Below are positions 53,227 through 61,286 of a stretch of DNA of 64,000 nt, piece after piece. The stretch's first letter is position 1; every line of letters starts with the position of its first letter. The stretch comes from Agromyces humatus (lineage in GTDB: Bacteria; Actinomycetota; Actinomycetes; Actinomycetales; Microbacteriaceae): assembly GCF_021228295.1 (NCBI RefSeq), contig NZ_JAJQPD010000008.1, positions 62,001 through 126,000 of the forward strand, in the 5' to 3' direction. Under the pieces are notes generated by a model. It made no database searches and was not told the DNA's origin. It worked only from the letters and a program-made list of their open reading frames with translations. The position numbers and the translations under genes were made by a program.

Positions 53227-54276
53227 ATGCACGGTGAGTACAAGGTTCCCGGCGGCAAGCTCGTGGTGGTCGACTTCGACGTGGTCGACGGCGTCATCCG
53301 AGATCCGCGCGTCGCGGGCGACTTCTTCCTCGAGCCCGACGAGGCGCTGGGCGACCTCAACGCCGCGCTCGATGGCCTGGCTGCGGCATCCGATGCGAAG
53401 CAGATCGCCGCGGCGATAACAGCTGGGCTTCGCCCCGACGCCGTGATGCTCGGGTTCTCGGCTGAGGCGGTCGCGGTCGCGGTGCGACGTGCGATGACGG
53501 ATGCCACGAGCTGGGCCGATTACGAATGGGAGATCGTGCACGACCCGGCCGTGCCGCCGCGCCTGCACCTCGCGCTCGACGAGGTGCTCGCCACCCGCGT
53601 GGGCGAGGGCCGGCGCAAGCCCACGCTGCGGTTCTGGGAGTGGGACGAGTCGGCCGTGGTCATCGGCAGCTTCCAGTCGGTGAAGAACGAGGTCGACCCC
53701 GAGGGGGCTGAGAAGTACGGCTTCGACGTCGTGCGGCGCATCTCGGGCGGCGGCGCGATGATGATGGAGCGCGGCAACGTCGTCACCTACTCGCTCTACG
53801 TGCCGGCCGAACTCGTGCAGGGCATGAGCTTCGCCGACTCCTACGCGTTCCTCGACGACTGGGTGCTGCAGGGCCTGCGCGCCATCGGCATCGCGGCGAC
53901 CTACCAGCCCCTCAACGACATCGCGAGCCCGACCGGCAAGATCGGCGGTGCCGCGCAGAAGCGGCTCGGCTCGGGCGCCGTGCTGCACCACGTCACGATG
54001 GCGTACGACCTCGACAACGAGAAGATGCTCGAGGTGCTGCGCATCGGCCGCGAGAAGATCAGCGACAAGGGCATCGCCTCGGCGGCCAAGCGCGTCGACC
54101 CCCTGCGGTCGCAGACCGGGCTGAGCCGCGCGGCGATCATCGAGAGCCTGAAGCAGACGTTCACGTCGTTGTACGGCGCCACGCCCGGCACCGTCACCGT
54201 CGACGAGCTGGCAGAGGCCGAGTCCCTCGTCGAGTCGAAGTTCGCGACGAGCGAGTGGCTGCAGCGCGTGCCCTGA
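53227..54276 (+). CDS. lplA: Lipoate-protein ligase with N-terminal accessory domain
   Basis: The 349-residue protein places the accessory (LPL C-terminal type) domain first (about 1-95, with K-V-P-G-G-K-L) and the catalytic domain second (from about 105). The catalytic part shows R-R-I-S-G-G-G-A near 172 and T-G-K-I-G-G-A-A-Q-K-R (lysine). It attaches lipoate to carrier domains. This reversed order differs from the E. coli LplA layout. Monocistronic. Confidence 0.87.
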   Translation: MHGEYKVPGGKLVVVDFDVVDGVIRDPRVAGDFFLEPDEALGDLNAALDGLAAASDAKQIAAAITAGLRPDAVMLGFSAEAVAVAVRRAMTDATSWADYEWEIVHDPAVPPRLHLALDEVLATRVGEGRRKPTLRFWEWDESAVVIGSFQSVKNEVDPEGAEKYGFDVVRRISGGGAMMMERGNVVTYSLYVPAELVQGMSFADSYAFLDDWVLQGLRAIGIAATYQPLNDIASPTGKIGGAAQKRLGSGAVLHHVTMAYDLDNEKMLEVLRIGREKISDKGIASAAKRVDPLRSQTGLSRAAIIESLKQTFTSLYGATPGTVTVDELAEAESLVESKFATSEWLQRVP

Positions 54277-54309
54277 GCGCCGCGCCCTTTCCTGACCACC
54301 GCTCCCGCT

Positions 54310-54325
54310 GCGCCGTTTCGGCGCC
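54310..54325. terminator. Hairpin after the lipoate ligase gene
   Basis: GCGCCG-TTT-CGGCGC forms a 6-bp stem with a 3-base loop. TGCGCCACT (54329-54337) and AGTGGCGCA (54361-54369) pair over a larger loop just after. Confidence 0.4.
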
Positions 54326-54412
54326 CAGTGCGCCACTCTTGCTGGCGCGGTCTCAGCCGAAGTGGCGCAGCAGTCGATGAGGTCGGCGTCAGGAACACGC
54401 AGCGTCGCCCGC

Positions 54413-54418
54413 TACAAT
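54413..54418 (+). promoter_or_regulatory. -10 box of the small membrane protein gene
   Basis: TACAAT is followed by six bases and then GTG 54425. Confidence 0.5.
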
Positions 54419-54424
54419 CGCCGG

Positions 54425-54748
54425 GTGGACTGGTGGATGTGGCTCCTGATCGCCGCCACCGTGCTCGCCTTCGGGTGGGTAGCGGTGCGGCGGCGCTGGA
54501 TCGACCTCTCCGACAAGACCAAGCGCGGTGGCGGCGGTGGCGGAGTCATGATGATCGGCGACGAGGTCTTCGCGCCCCGCAAGCACGAGGCGCAGGTCGA
54601 GCTCGACCGGCAGAGCCGGCTTCCGACGCCGGCGCCCGTGGCGGGCGACGGCGACAAGGGCATCGCCTTCGCCGACGACGAGACGGCGGATGTCCCGGCG
54701 CGCGCCGACCGTTTCAAGGGCTCGATCCGACTCGACGTCGGGCGCTGA
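54425..54748 (+). CDS. Small single-pass membrane protein of unknown function
   Basis: The 107-residue product begins with W-W-M-W-L-L-I-A-A-T-V-L-A-F-G-W-V-A-V, a membrane helix followed by basic residues, so the rest is cytoplasmic. A glycine run and a charged tail follow. I do not recognise a family. GTG 54425 follows TACAAT (54413-54418) by six bases, supporting a leaderless start; ATG 54437 is the alternative. Confidence 0.68.
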   Translation: MDWWMWLLIAATVLAFGWVAVRRRWIDLSDKTKRGGGGGGVMMIGDEVFAPRKHEAQVELDRQSRLPTPAPVAGDGDKGIAFADDETADVPARADRFKGSIRLDVGR

Positions 54749-54848
54749 CCCTCCGAGTCGAAGCGTCGCCCCGCGTCATCCGCTCGCGAAGCCCGCTATA
54801 GAACGTCGGTGCCTCGACGACGTGGAGCCGAACTGGCAGCCCCCTCCG

Positions 54849-55349
54849 CTACCGCCCCGAAACCGCCGCGGCGAGCGACGCGCCCCACTCCGTCGCCCGT
54901 GCCTCTTCGCCGTCGGCGAGCGGACCGCCATAGCCATGCACCCCGAACGTCTCGGGCTTGGCGGCGGGTTCGAGTCCGAGGGCCACGAGTCGCTTCATCG
55001 CCTTCTTCGCGGCCGAGCCGGGCAGGCGTGGCGAGACGGTGCGCGTGTCGAACGTCGCGACCCGCACCGCGCGCGACGGCGGAGCCAACTGCTCGATCCA
55101 TTCCCGGATGCCCCGGGCGGGAATGGTCGAGGCGCCCTGCTGCCGCGCCGACTCCCGGGTCTTCTGGGTCGTCATCGAGAACGCGTGCGTCGGTCCGCCG
55201 ACCAGCACGAGGTCGATGTCGTCGGGAAGCGCCGGAGGAGCATCGGTCGCCGACACGACTTCGACCTCACCGCCGACGCTGGCGGCAGCCGCCCTCGCGA
55301 TCGCCTCGGTGTTGCCCCAGATCGATTCGTATACCACCAGTGCCCGCAT
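54849..55349 (-). CDS. Flavodoxin-like protein
   Basis: The 166-residue protein starts with A-L-V-V-Y-E-S-I-W-G-N-T-E-A-I-A (FMN phosphate loop) and has L-V-G-G-P-T-H-A-F near 50, as in flavodoxins and WrbA-like proteins. It could carry electrons or reduce quinones. ATG 55349 has AAGGAG eight bases upstream. Confidence 0.85.
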   Translation of the reverse strand: MRALVVYESIWGNTEAIARAAAASVGGEVEVVSATDAPPALPDDIDLVLVGGPTHAFSMTTQKTRESARQQGASTIPARGIREWIEQLAPPSRAVRVATFDTRTVSPRLPGSAAKKAMKRLVALGLEPAAKPETFGVHGYGGPLADGEEARATEWGASLAAAVSGR

Positions 55350-55425
55350 GATCGCGTCTCCTTCCCACGCTCGACAGCGTCAGGCTAGGACCCGCCTGAG
55401 CGCACGACAAGGACTTTCGGCCCGG

Positions 55426-55517
55426 GTGGGTTGAGGAGGCGCGCCGGCGCCGTCTCGAAACCCCACGTTCTGGCAACACGATTTCGAGACGGTCGCTTCG
55501 CTCCCTCCTCAACCCAC
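55426..55517. repeat. Interspersed repeat pair (inverted) in an intergenic gap
   Basis: GTGGGTTGAGGAGG...CGTCTCGAAACC (left) and TTTCGAGACGG...CTCCTCAACCCAC (right) form a 92-bp inverted pair, the intergenic counterpart of the pair inside rhaB. It could fold as a large hairpin ahead of the methyltransferase gene. Confidence 0.85.
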
Positions 55518-55542
55518 GAGTCGGTGCGGCAGACTGGAGCGC

Positions 55543-56451
55543 GTGCCCCACGACGAGCCGAACCGCATCATCCACGCGGACAACCTCGCGGTGCTGCCCA
55601 CCCTGCCCGACGGGCGGTTCACGCTCGTCTACCTCGACCCGCCGTTCAACACGGGCAGGGCGCAGGCACGCCAGTCGACGAGGCACGTTCGGCTTTCCGA
55701 TGCAGCGACCGGCGACCAGCCCGCTGCGGATGACTCGCGGCCCGGGTCATCCGCCATCACGGGGTTCGCCGGCAAACGGTACGAACGCATCCGCGGCGAC
55801 CTGCTGCGCTACGACGACCGGTTCGACGACTACTGGGCGTTCCTCGAGCCGCGGCTCGCCGAGGCGTGGCGGCTGCTGGCTGACGACGGCACGCTCTACC
55901 TGCACCTCGACTATCGCGAGGCGCACTACGCCAAGGTGCTGCTCGACGCGCTGTTCGGCCGCGCGTGCTTCCTCAATGAGCTCATCTGGGCCTACGACTA
56001 CGGCGCCAAGGCGAAGCGCAAGTGGCCGACGAAGCACGACACGATCCTCGTGTACGTGAAGAACCCGGCGACGTACTGGTTCGACTCGACCGCCGTCGAC
56101 CGCGAGCCGTACATGGCGCCGGGGCTCGTGACGCCCGAGAAGGCCGAGCTCGGCAAGCTGCCCACCGACGTGTGGTGGCACACGATCGTGTCGCCGACCG
56201 GCCGTGAGAAGACGGGCTACCCGACGCAGAAGCCTGAGGGCATCCTGCGGCGTATCGTGCAGGCCTCGACGCGCGAGGGCGACTGGGTGCTCGACTTCTT
56301 CGCCGGCAGCGGCACGACCGGCGCGGTCGCCGCGACGCTCGGGCGGCGGTTCGTGCTCGTCGACGAGAATCCCGAGGCGATCGCGGTGATGCGGGGAAGA
56401 TTCACGGATGTCGCGGGCGTCGTGTTCGACGACGGCGTCAGTCAGAGCTGA
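55543..56451 (+). CDS. Orphan site-specific DNA methyltransferase (N4/N6, beta class)
   Basis: The 302-residue protein has catalytic motif IV D-P-P-F (D32-F35) before motif I D-F-F-A-G-S-G-T-T-G (about 262), the order of the beta class, and P-T-Q-K-P-E motif X. It methylates adenine N6 or cytosine N4 in an unknown sequence. No endonuclease gene is nearby. Start GTG 55543 follows the inverted repeat by 25 bases. Its 3' end is duplicated at 57994-58044. Confidence 0.9.
   Translation: MPHDEPNRIIHADNLAVLPTLPDGRFTLVYLDPPFNTGRAQARQSTRHVRLSDAATGDQPAADDSRPGSSAITGFAGKRYERIRGDLLRYDDRFDDYWAFLEPRLAEAWRLLADDGTLYLHLDYREAHYAKVLLDALFGRACFLNELIWAYDYGAKAKRKWPTKHDTILVYVKNPATYWFDSTAVDREPYMAPGLVTPEKAELGKLPTDVWWHTIVSPTGREKTGYPTQKPEGILRRIVQASTREGDWVLDFFAGSGTTGAVAATLGRRFVLVDENPEAIAVMRGRFTDVAGVVFDDGVSQS
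56380..56430. repeat. Direct repeat copy 1 flanking the acyltransferase/CsbD block
   Basis: These 51 bases are the 3' coding end of the methyltransferase and match 57994-58044 at 44 positions. Confidence 0.85.
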
Positions 56452-57445
56452 ACGAGTGCCGAGGGGGGCCGATGCCGTGCGGCGCCGGCTTCTCGGCGGC
56501 ACGCGGGGCGACCGCTCGGCGCGGCACCCCGCACAGTGCGAGCGAGAGCGGCGTGAACAACAGCAGCATGGCGAGCAGCCACGGGCCGACGAGCGCGACG
56601 CCGAACGACCCCCACTCGTGCACGCCCGCCTCGCGCATGACGAACAGCACCGCCGAGTGGGTGAGCACGACCATGAACCCGCAGAGCGAGAGCCGCGAGA
56701 TGAACTCGCCCGCTCGACCGTCGATGCCCGCCAGCAGCTCCCCGACGACGAGGATGAGCCCGCCTGAGATGAGCATCGCGGTGACGACGCTCACGACGGG
56801 GGTGCCGAAGTCGCCGTGCTTCAGGTCGAGCGGGCCGGATGCCCCCGACACGATGAGCGCCGCCGAGACTGCCAGCATGGCCGCGCCCGTCGTCGCCGGA
56901 TGACCGATGCGGGATTGCATGTCCCGCAGCGTGCGACCGGCGACGACGAACACGACGCACGCGAGTCCCACGCCGGCGTCGAGCGGCACGAGGGCGATGA
57001 CCTCGCTGGTGAGGTATGCCGCGGTGAGCAACCCCGCGGCGATCAGCCACTGCCAGCCGAGCCGGAGCCGTTCGATCGCGGCCGCAGCGACGATCGCCAC
57101 GAAGAACGCGGTCACGAACCAGAACGCGTTGAGCTCACGTGGCAGCTGCGCACCGCCGGCCAAGAGTCGCAGCGGATCGTCGAACCCGACGAGGATCGCG
57201 GCGATGATCACGAGCCACGCGAGATACGGCAGGAGCAGCGACTGCCCGCGGCGCCGCACGAGTTCGCCGAACCCGAGGCTCGACGCGAGATAGCCGCTCA
57301 GCACGAAGAAGATCGGCACATGCCAGGTATAGGTGGCGAGCCGCACCGGCGGTTCGAACCAGACGTGGCCGACGACGATCGCCACGATCGCGACGATCCG
57401 GAGCACGTCGATCGATGCGTCGCGGTGCAGAACGTGCTTGACCAC
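56438..57445 (-). CDS. Acyltransferase 3 family membrane protein
   Basis: The 335-residue protein begins with R-D-A-S-I-D-V-L-R-I-V-A-I-V-A-I-V-V-G-H, the catalytic-helix signature of membrane O-acyltransferases (OafA/NodX group). About 10 hydrophobic helices follow. It likely acetylates cell-surface glycan or lipid. GTG 57445 follows TATCCT (57458-57453) by seven bases, so leaderless. It overlaps the methyltransferase gene by 14 bp at the 3' ends. Confidence 0.86.
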   Translation of the reverse strand: MVKHVLHRDASIDVLRIVAIVAIVVGHVWFEPPVRLATYTWHVPIFFVLSGYLASSLGFGELVRRRGQSLLLPYLAWLVIIAAILVGFDDPLRLLAGGAQLPRELNAFWFVTAFFVAIVAAAAIERLRLGWQWLIAAGLLTAAYLTSEVIALVPLDAGVGLACVVFVVAGRTLRDMQSRIGHPATTGAAMLAVSAALIVSGASGPLDLKHGDFGTPVVSVVTAMLISGGLILVVGELLAGIDGRAGEFISRLSLCGFMVVLTHSAVLFVMREAGVHEWGSFGVALVGPWLLAMLLLFTPLSLALCGVPRRAVAPRAAEKPAPHGIGPPRHSFSSD

Positions 57446-57452
57446 GGGTCAC

Positions 57453-57458
57453 AGGATA
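57453..57458 (-). promoter_or_regulatory. -10 box of the acyltransferase gene
   Basis: TATCCT lies seven bases before the GTG at 57445. Confidence 0.5.
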
Positions 57459-57615
57459 GGCGTCGTGCCCCGATGCCGCACCGGGGTACCGGGCGTGAGC
57501 ATGCGGGGTTACAATCCGCTTCGCAACGGTGCAGGAGGCGCATTCACCCCACCGGCGGGCATGCTCTCCGGCGCGTGTCAATCCCTTGAGCGCACCGCCC
57601 GCCGATGCGAGCGTA

Positions 57616-57662
57616 GATGGACGGCGTCAGACCCGGCGCCGACTGATGGACGGCGTCAGACC
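57616..57662. repeat. 18-bp direct repeats upstream of the CsbD gene
   Basis: GATGGACGGCGTCAGACC occurs at 57616-57633 and 57645-57662, 29 bp apart. They may be regulator sites upstream of the stress gene. Confidence 0.7.
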
Positions 57663-57694
57663 GACGCCGCACGCGACCGCGGAGGATGAGCGCA

Positions 57695-57892
57695 ATGGGC
57701 GCAGGAGACAAGATGAAGCACCAGGCCGAAGAGATGGTCGGCAAGGCCAAGCAGGGTGTGGGCAAGGCGACCGGCAACGAGCGGCTCGAAGCCGAGGGCC
57801 ACGCCGAGGAGACGAAGGCCGACCTCAAGCAGGCCGGCGACGAGGCCAAGGACGCAGGCAAGAAGGTGAAGGACGCCTTCAGCGACAAGTGA
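57695..57892 (+). CDS. CsbD family stress protein
   Basis: The 65-residue, lysine/glutamate-rich protein has the family opening K-H-Q-A-E-E-M-V-G-K-A-K-Q-G-V-G-K-A-T-G and no cysteine or membrane segment. CsbD proteins accumulate in general stress, but their molecular role is unknown. ATG 57695 is nine bases after GGAGG; the ATG at 57686 abuts it. Confidence 0.88.
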   Translation: MGAGDKMKHQAEEMVGKAKQGVGKATGNERLEAEGHAEETKADLKQAGDEAKDAGKKVKDAFSDK

Positions 57893-57908
57893 CCGGGCAC
57901 TGGCCGAA

Positions 57909-57950
57909 CGACCGAGGGGCGAGCGCGATGTGCCGCTCGCCCCTCGGTCG
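57909..57950. terminator. Strong stem-loop after the CsbD gene
   Basis: CGACCGAGGGGCGAGCG pairs with its exact complement over 17 bp around an eight-base loop, 17 bp after the stop. Confidence 0.85.
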
Positions 57951-57987
57951 TCCGCGGATTGGGAGCGGTGATGGTGGAGAGGTACCC

Positions 57988-58047
57988 GTGACGATCTCAG
58001 TGATGCGGGGAAGGTTCACGGATGTCGCGGGCGTTGTCTCCGAGTGA
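57988..58047 (+). pseudogene. 3' remnant of a DNA methyltransferase gene
   Basis: The frame ends in I-S-V-M-R-G-R-F-T-D-V-A-G-V-V-S-E and a stop, matching I-A-V-M-R-G-R-F-T-D-V-A-G-V-V of the methyltransferase at 55543-56451. It has no catalytic part and lies after the CsbD terminator. Confidence 0.75.
57994..58044. repeat. Direct repeat copy 2 flanking the acyltransferase/CsbD block
   Basis: It matches 56380-56430 at 44 of 51 bases, in the same orientation. Confidence 0.85.
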
Positions 58048-58091
58048 CGTCGCGCGCCGTTCGCAGCGGCGCGACGAAAGGACCCCGCCGA

Positions 58092-59021
58092 ATGAAATTC
58101 CGCATCTTCACCGAACCGCAGCAGGGCGCGACCTTCGAGCAGCAACTCGCCATGGCGCAGACCGCCGAGCGGCTCGGATTCGACGGCTGGTTCCGCAGTG
58201 ACCACTTCCTCGCGATGGGCGGGATGGGCGGGAACGGAATGCCCGGCCCGACCGACGCATGGGTCACGCTCGGTGCGATCGCGCGTGAGACGTCGACGAT
58301 CCGGCTCGGCACGCTCGTGACGAGCGTCACCTTCCGGCACCCGGGGCTGCTCGCGATCCAGGTCGCGCAGGTCGACGCGATGAGCGGCGGCCGCATCGAG
58401 TTCGGGCTCGGCACCGGATGGTTCGCCGCCGAGCATGCGGCATACGGCATCCCGTTCCCCGACAAGCGGTTCGGCATACTCGAGGAGCAGTTCGAGATCG
58501 TCACCGGGCTGTGGGCGGCACCCGTCGACGAGCGGTACTCGTTCGCGGGATCGCACTACACGCTCCACGACGCCCCGGCATTGCCCAAGCCCGTGCAGCA
58601 GCCGATTCCGGTGATCGTCGGCGGCGCGGGGCCGGCGCGTACACCGTCGTTGGCCGCCCGCTTCGCGCACGAGTACAACGTGCCGTTCCGCTCGAACGAC
58701 GTGATCGAGGCCGGCTTCGGACGGGTGCGAATTGCAGCCGAGTCGATCGGGCGCGACCCGGGGTCGCTCGTCTACTCGGCGGCGCTCACGACAACGGCGG
58801 GCGCGACCGAGGCCGACTACCGCCGCCGAGCCGAGCGCATCGACCGGGAACCCGATGAACTGCGCCGCACCGGCATCGGCGGAACCACGCAGGAGGTCAT
58901 CGACCGCATCGGCGGGCTCGCTGCGATCGGCGTCGAGGCGGTCTACCTGCAGGTGCTCGACTTCGACGACCTCGACCTGCTCGAGTTCCTCGCGAGCGAG
59001 GTCGTGCCGCACGTCGGGTAG
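58092..59021 (+). CDS. LLM-class (F420-dependent-like) flavin oxidoreductase
   Basis: The 309-residue protein has the luciferase-like TIM-barrel signature: G-F-D-G-W-F-R-S-D-H-F, T-L-V-T-S-V-T-F-R-H-P, and G-R-I-E-F-G-L-G-T-G-W. Actinobacterial members commonly use cofactor F420. The substrate is unknown. ATG 58092 follows an AAAGGA site by about 10 bases. Its last codons are partly repeated after the sialidase gene. Confidence 0.85.
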   Translation: MKFRIFTEPQQGATFEQQLAMAQTAERLGFDGWFRSDHFLAMGGMGGNGMPGPTDAWVTLGAIARETSTIRLGTLVTSVTFRHPGLLAIQVAQVDAMSGGRIEFGLGTGWFAAEHAAYGIPFPDKRFGILEEQFEIVTGLWAAPVDERYSFAGSHYTLHDAPALPKPVQQPIPVIVGGAGPARTPSLAARFAHEYNVPFRSNDVIEAGFGRVRIAAESIGRDPGSLVYSAALTTTAGATEADYRRRAERIDREPDELRRTGIGGTTQEVIDRIGGLAAIGVEAVYLQVLDFDDLDLLEFLASEVVPHVG

Positions 59022-59104
59022 AGGCGCATGACGGATGCCGCGACACGAGGTCGCGGCATCCGTCGGCGCTGCATCGTCACGAGGCTGTGAAGAAGGACTC
59101 CTGC
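59012..59104. repeat. Direct repeat copy 1 flanking the sialidase
   Basis: This copy contains the end of the LLM gene, a terminator and a remnant of the DUF4352 gene's 3' end (E-S-F-F-T-A-S-stop on the minus strand). It matches 61194-61286 at all but about 12 positions. Confidence 0.85.
59030..59064. terminator. Terminator hairpin after the LLM gene
   Basis: GACGGATGCCGCGA and TCGCGGCATCCGTC form a perfect 14-bp stem with a seven-base loop, within repeat copy 1. Confidence 0.8.
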
Positions 59105-59164
59105 GATCGACGACGGCCGAGAGCATGAGGGCGATCCACTTGATGTAACGAATCATTGCCAGGG

Positions 59165-59193
59165 TTTACATCAGACATCTGACGTCATACTCT
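59165..59193 (+). promoter_or_regulatory. Sialidase promoter with palindromic operator
   Basis: TTTACA (59165-59170) and TACTCT (59188-59193) are 17 bases apart. The spacer holds TCAGA-CA-TCTGA (59171-59182), a perfect inverted repeat that may bind a GntR- or other-family repressor. Confidence 0.55.
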
Positions 59194-59237
59194 CGAGGGA
59201 GGGCGGCAAGGTTGCCGCCATGAGCGAAAGGACATGC

Positions 59238-61193
59238 ATGTCTTTCATCCGTTCCCCGCAGCGCCGCGTCGGCGCTGCCTCCCTGGTCGTGGCCGTGGGC
59301 CTGGTCGGAGCCGTGCCGATGGCCGCGCACGCCGACACCGCGCCGGCGCCCGACTTCGACGCCAAGCCCCCGCAGGCGGGCGAGCCCTTCTACGCCGAGC
59401 AGCAGCTCGCGACCAATGGCGTGGGCTTCCCGAACTACCGCATCCCCGCGCTGGCGGTGACGAACGACGGCGACATCCTCGCCTCCTACGACGGCCGGCC
59501 CACGGCGGCGGACTCGCCCGGGCCGAATTCCATCCTCCAGCGGCGCTCGACCGACAACGGCGCTACCTGGGAGGAGCAGACGTTCATCCACGAGGGCAAG
59601 GTCGCGGCGCCCATCGAGGGCTACTCCGACCCGAGCTACATCGTCGACCGGCACACCGGCGACATCTTCAACTTCCACGTGAAGTCCTTCGACCGGGGCT
59701 TCGGCAACTCGCAGCCCGGCGTGGATCCCGAGGCCCGCAACGTCATCCACGCCGAGGTCAGCGTCTCCGAGGACGACGGCCACACCTGGGAACACGAGGT
59801 CGTCACCGCCGACGTCACCGCCGACCTCGACTGGCGCTCTCGCTTCGCCGCATCCGGACAGGGGATCCAGCTCAAGTACGGCGAGCACGCCGGCCGGCTC
59901 ATCCAGCAGTTCACCATCATCAACAACGACCTCGGCGGTGCCTTCCAGGCCGTCTCGGTCTACTCCGACGACCACGGTGAGACCTGGCAGGTCGGCGAAC
60001 CCGTCGGCGTCGGCATGGACGAGAACAAGACCGTCGAGCTCTCCGACGGCCGCGTCATGCTCAATTCACGCGACTCCCAGCGCTCGGGCTTCCGTAAGGT
60101 CGCCATCTCCGACGACGGCGGCGTGACCTACGGCGAGGTGGTCGTCGACCAGGAGTTGCCCGACCCGACGAACAACGCGGCGATCCTGCGCGCCTTCCCG
60201 AACGCGGAGGAGGGCTCGGACAGGGCCAAGGTGCTGTTGTTCTCGAACGCCGGCTCCTCGACGCAGCGTGCCAACGGCGTGGTGCGGATGAGCTTCGACG
60301 ACGGCGAGACCTGGCCCGTGGCCAAGGTGTTCCAACCGGGTGGCATGGCCTATTCGACGCTCGCGACGCTGCCGAACGGCAACATCGGGCTGCTGTACGA
60401 GCCCGAGAGCGGTAACGGCGGCATCCGGTTCGCCGAGTTCAACCTCGCATGGCTCGAGGGCCTCGCGGCGCCGATGGAGATCGCGGACGTCGCCGCCGGC
60501 AGCGGCACCACTGTCGAGGTGCCGGTCACGATCACGAACCAGTCGGGCCGCGCGCACCCGAAGGCCGAGCTCACGCTCGACCTCCCCGAGGGCTGGGTGC
60601 TCGAGGGCGTCACGCTCCCCGAGCTCCGCCCCGGCGTGATGGTTGCCGCCCTCGCGCGGATCACGGTGCCCGCCGGCACGACCGCCGGAACCTACGACGT
60701 GACCGCGCGCCTCACCTCGCTCGGCAACGTGACCGAGGAGTCGTTCACGGTGACGGTCGACTTGTTGGACAAGTCCGCGATGACGGCGACCGCCTCGAGC
60801 GAGAACCCGTCCTCAGGCGAGGGCGCAGCACAGGCGATCGACGGCAACCTCCGAACGCACTGGCACTCGGCCTGGTCGACCCAGCCGCAGCCGACGCATC
60901 CGCACGACCTCACGGTCGACCTCGGCGGCGTGCACGAGGTGCGTGCGCTGCACTATACGCCGCGGCAGAACGGCACGAACGGCCGGATCGGCTCGTATGA
61001 GGTGTACGGCAGCACCGACGGAGAGACCTGGGGCGAGCCGCTCGCGTCGGGTCGGTTCGCCGCCGGCACGGTCCCGCAGCGCGTCGCGTTCGACGCCACC
61101 GAGATCCGCTACGTCCGGCTGGTGGCGTTCGACGCGCTCGACGGCTCGCGATTCGCCTCGGTCGCCGAGCTCGACGTCGAGGGTGTCCGCTGA
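59238..61193 (+). CDS. Secreted sialidase with F5/8-type C-terminal domain
   Basis: The 651-residue protein has a signal peptide with cleavage after A-H-A (near residue 32) and Y-R-I-P (about R68). Five Asp-box repeats follow, such as S-T-D-N-G-A-T-W and S-E-D-D-G-H-T-W. A central Ig-like domain (about 415-510) leads to a galactose-binding, F5/8 type C domain (about 515-651, A-I-D-G-N-L-R-T-H-W-H-S). It resembles Micromonospora NedA-like sialidases that release sialic acid from glycans. ATG 59238 has AAAGGA five bases upstream; ATG 59220 is less likely. Its stop abuts a direct repeat. Confidence 0.92.
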   Translation: MSFIRSPQRRVGAASLVVAVGLVGAVPMAAHADTAPAPDFDAKPPQAGEPFYAEQQLATNGVGFPNYRIPALAVTNDGDILASYDGRPTAADSPGPNSILQRRSTDNGATWEEQTFIHEGKVAAPIEGYSDPSYIVDRHTGDIFNFHVKSFDRGFGNSQPGVDPEARNVIHAEVSVSEDDGHTWEHEVVTADVTADLDWRSRFAASGQGIQLKYGEHAGRLIQQFTIINNDLGGAFQAVSVYSDDHGETWQVGEPVGVGMDENKTVELSDGRVMLNSRDSQRSGFRKVAISDDGGVTYGEVVVDQELPDPTNNAAILRAFPNAEEGSDRAKVLLFSNAGSSTQRANGVVRMSFDDGETWPVAKVFQPGGMAYSTLATLPNGNIGLLYEPESGNGGIRFAEFNLAWLEGLAAPMEIADVAAGSGTTVEVPVTITNQSGRAHPKAELTLDLPEGWVLEGVTLPELRPGVMVAALARITVPAGTTAGTYDVTARLTSLGNVTEESFTVTVDLLDKSAMTATASSENPSSGEGAAQAIDGNLRTHWHSAWSTQPQPTHPHDLTVDLGGVHEVRALHYTPRQNGTNGRIGSYEVYGSTDGETWGEPLASGRFAAGTVPQRVAFDATEIRYVRLVAFDALDGSRFASVAELDVEGVR

Positions 61194-61286
61194 CGTCGGG
61201 TAGCTGAGCATGACGGATGCCGCGACGCGAGGTCGCGGCATCCGTCAGCGTCGTATCGTCACGAGGCTTTGAAGAAGTAGTCCTCG
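61194..61286. repeat. Direct repeat copy 2 flanking the sialidase
   Basis: This copy includes the terminator and the real 3' end of the DUF4352 gene. It begins within the sialidase stop region. Confidence 0.85.
61212..61246. terminator. Terminator hairpin between the sialidase and DUF4352 genes
   Basis: A perfect 14-bp stem, GACGGATGCCGCGA with its complement, with a seven-base loop. It serves both convergent genes. Confidence 0.8.

Noticed and set aside
53019..53507. Minus-strand frame near the lipoate ligase start
   Set aside because: Part of it reads through the interspersed repeat and the rest overlaps the ligase antisense, with charged low-complexity sequence and no ribosome site.
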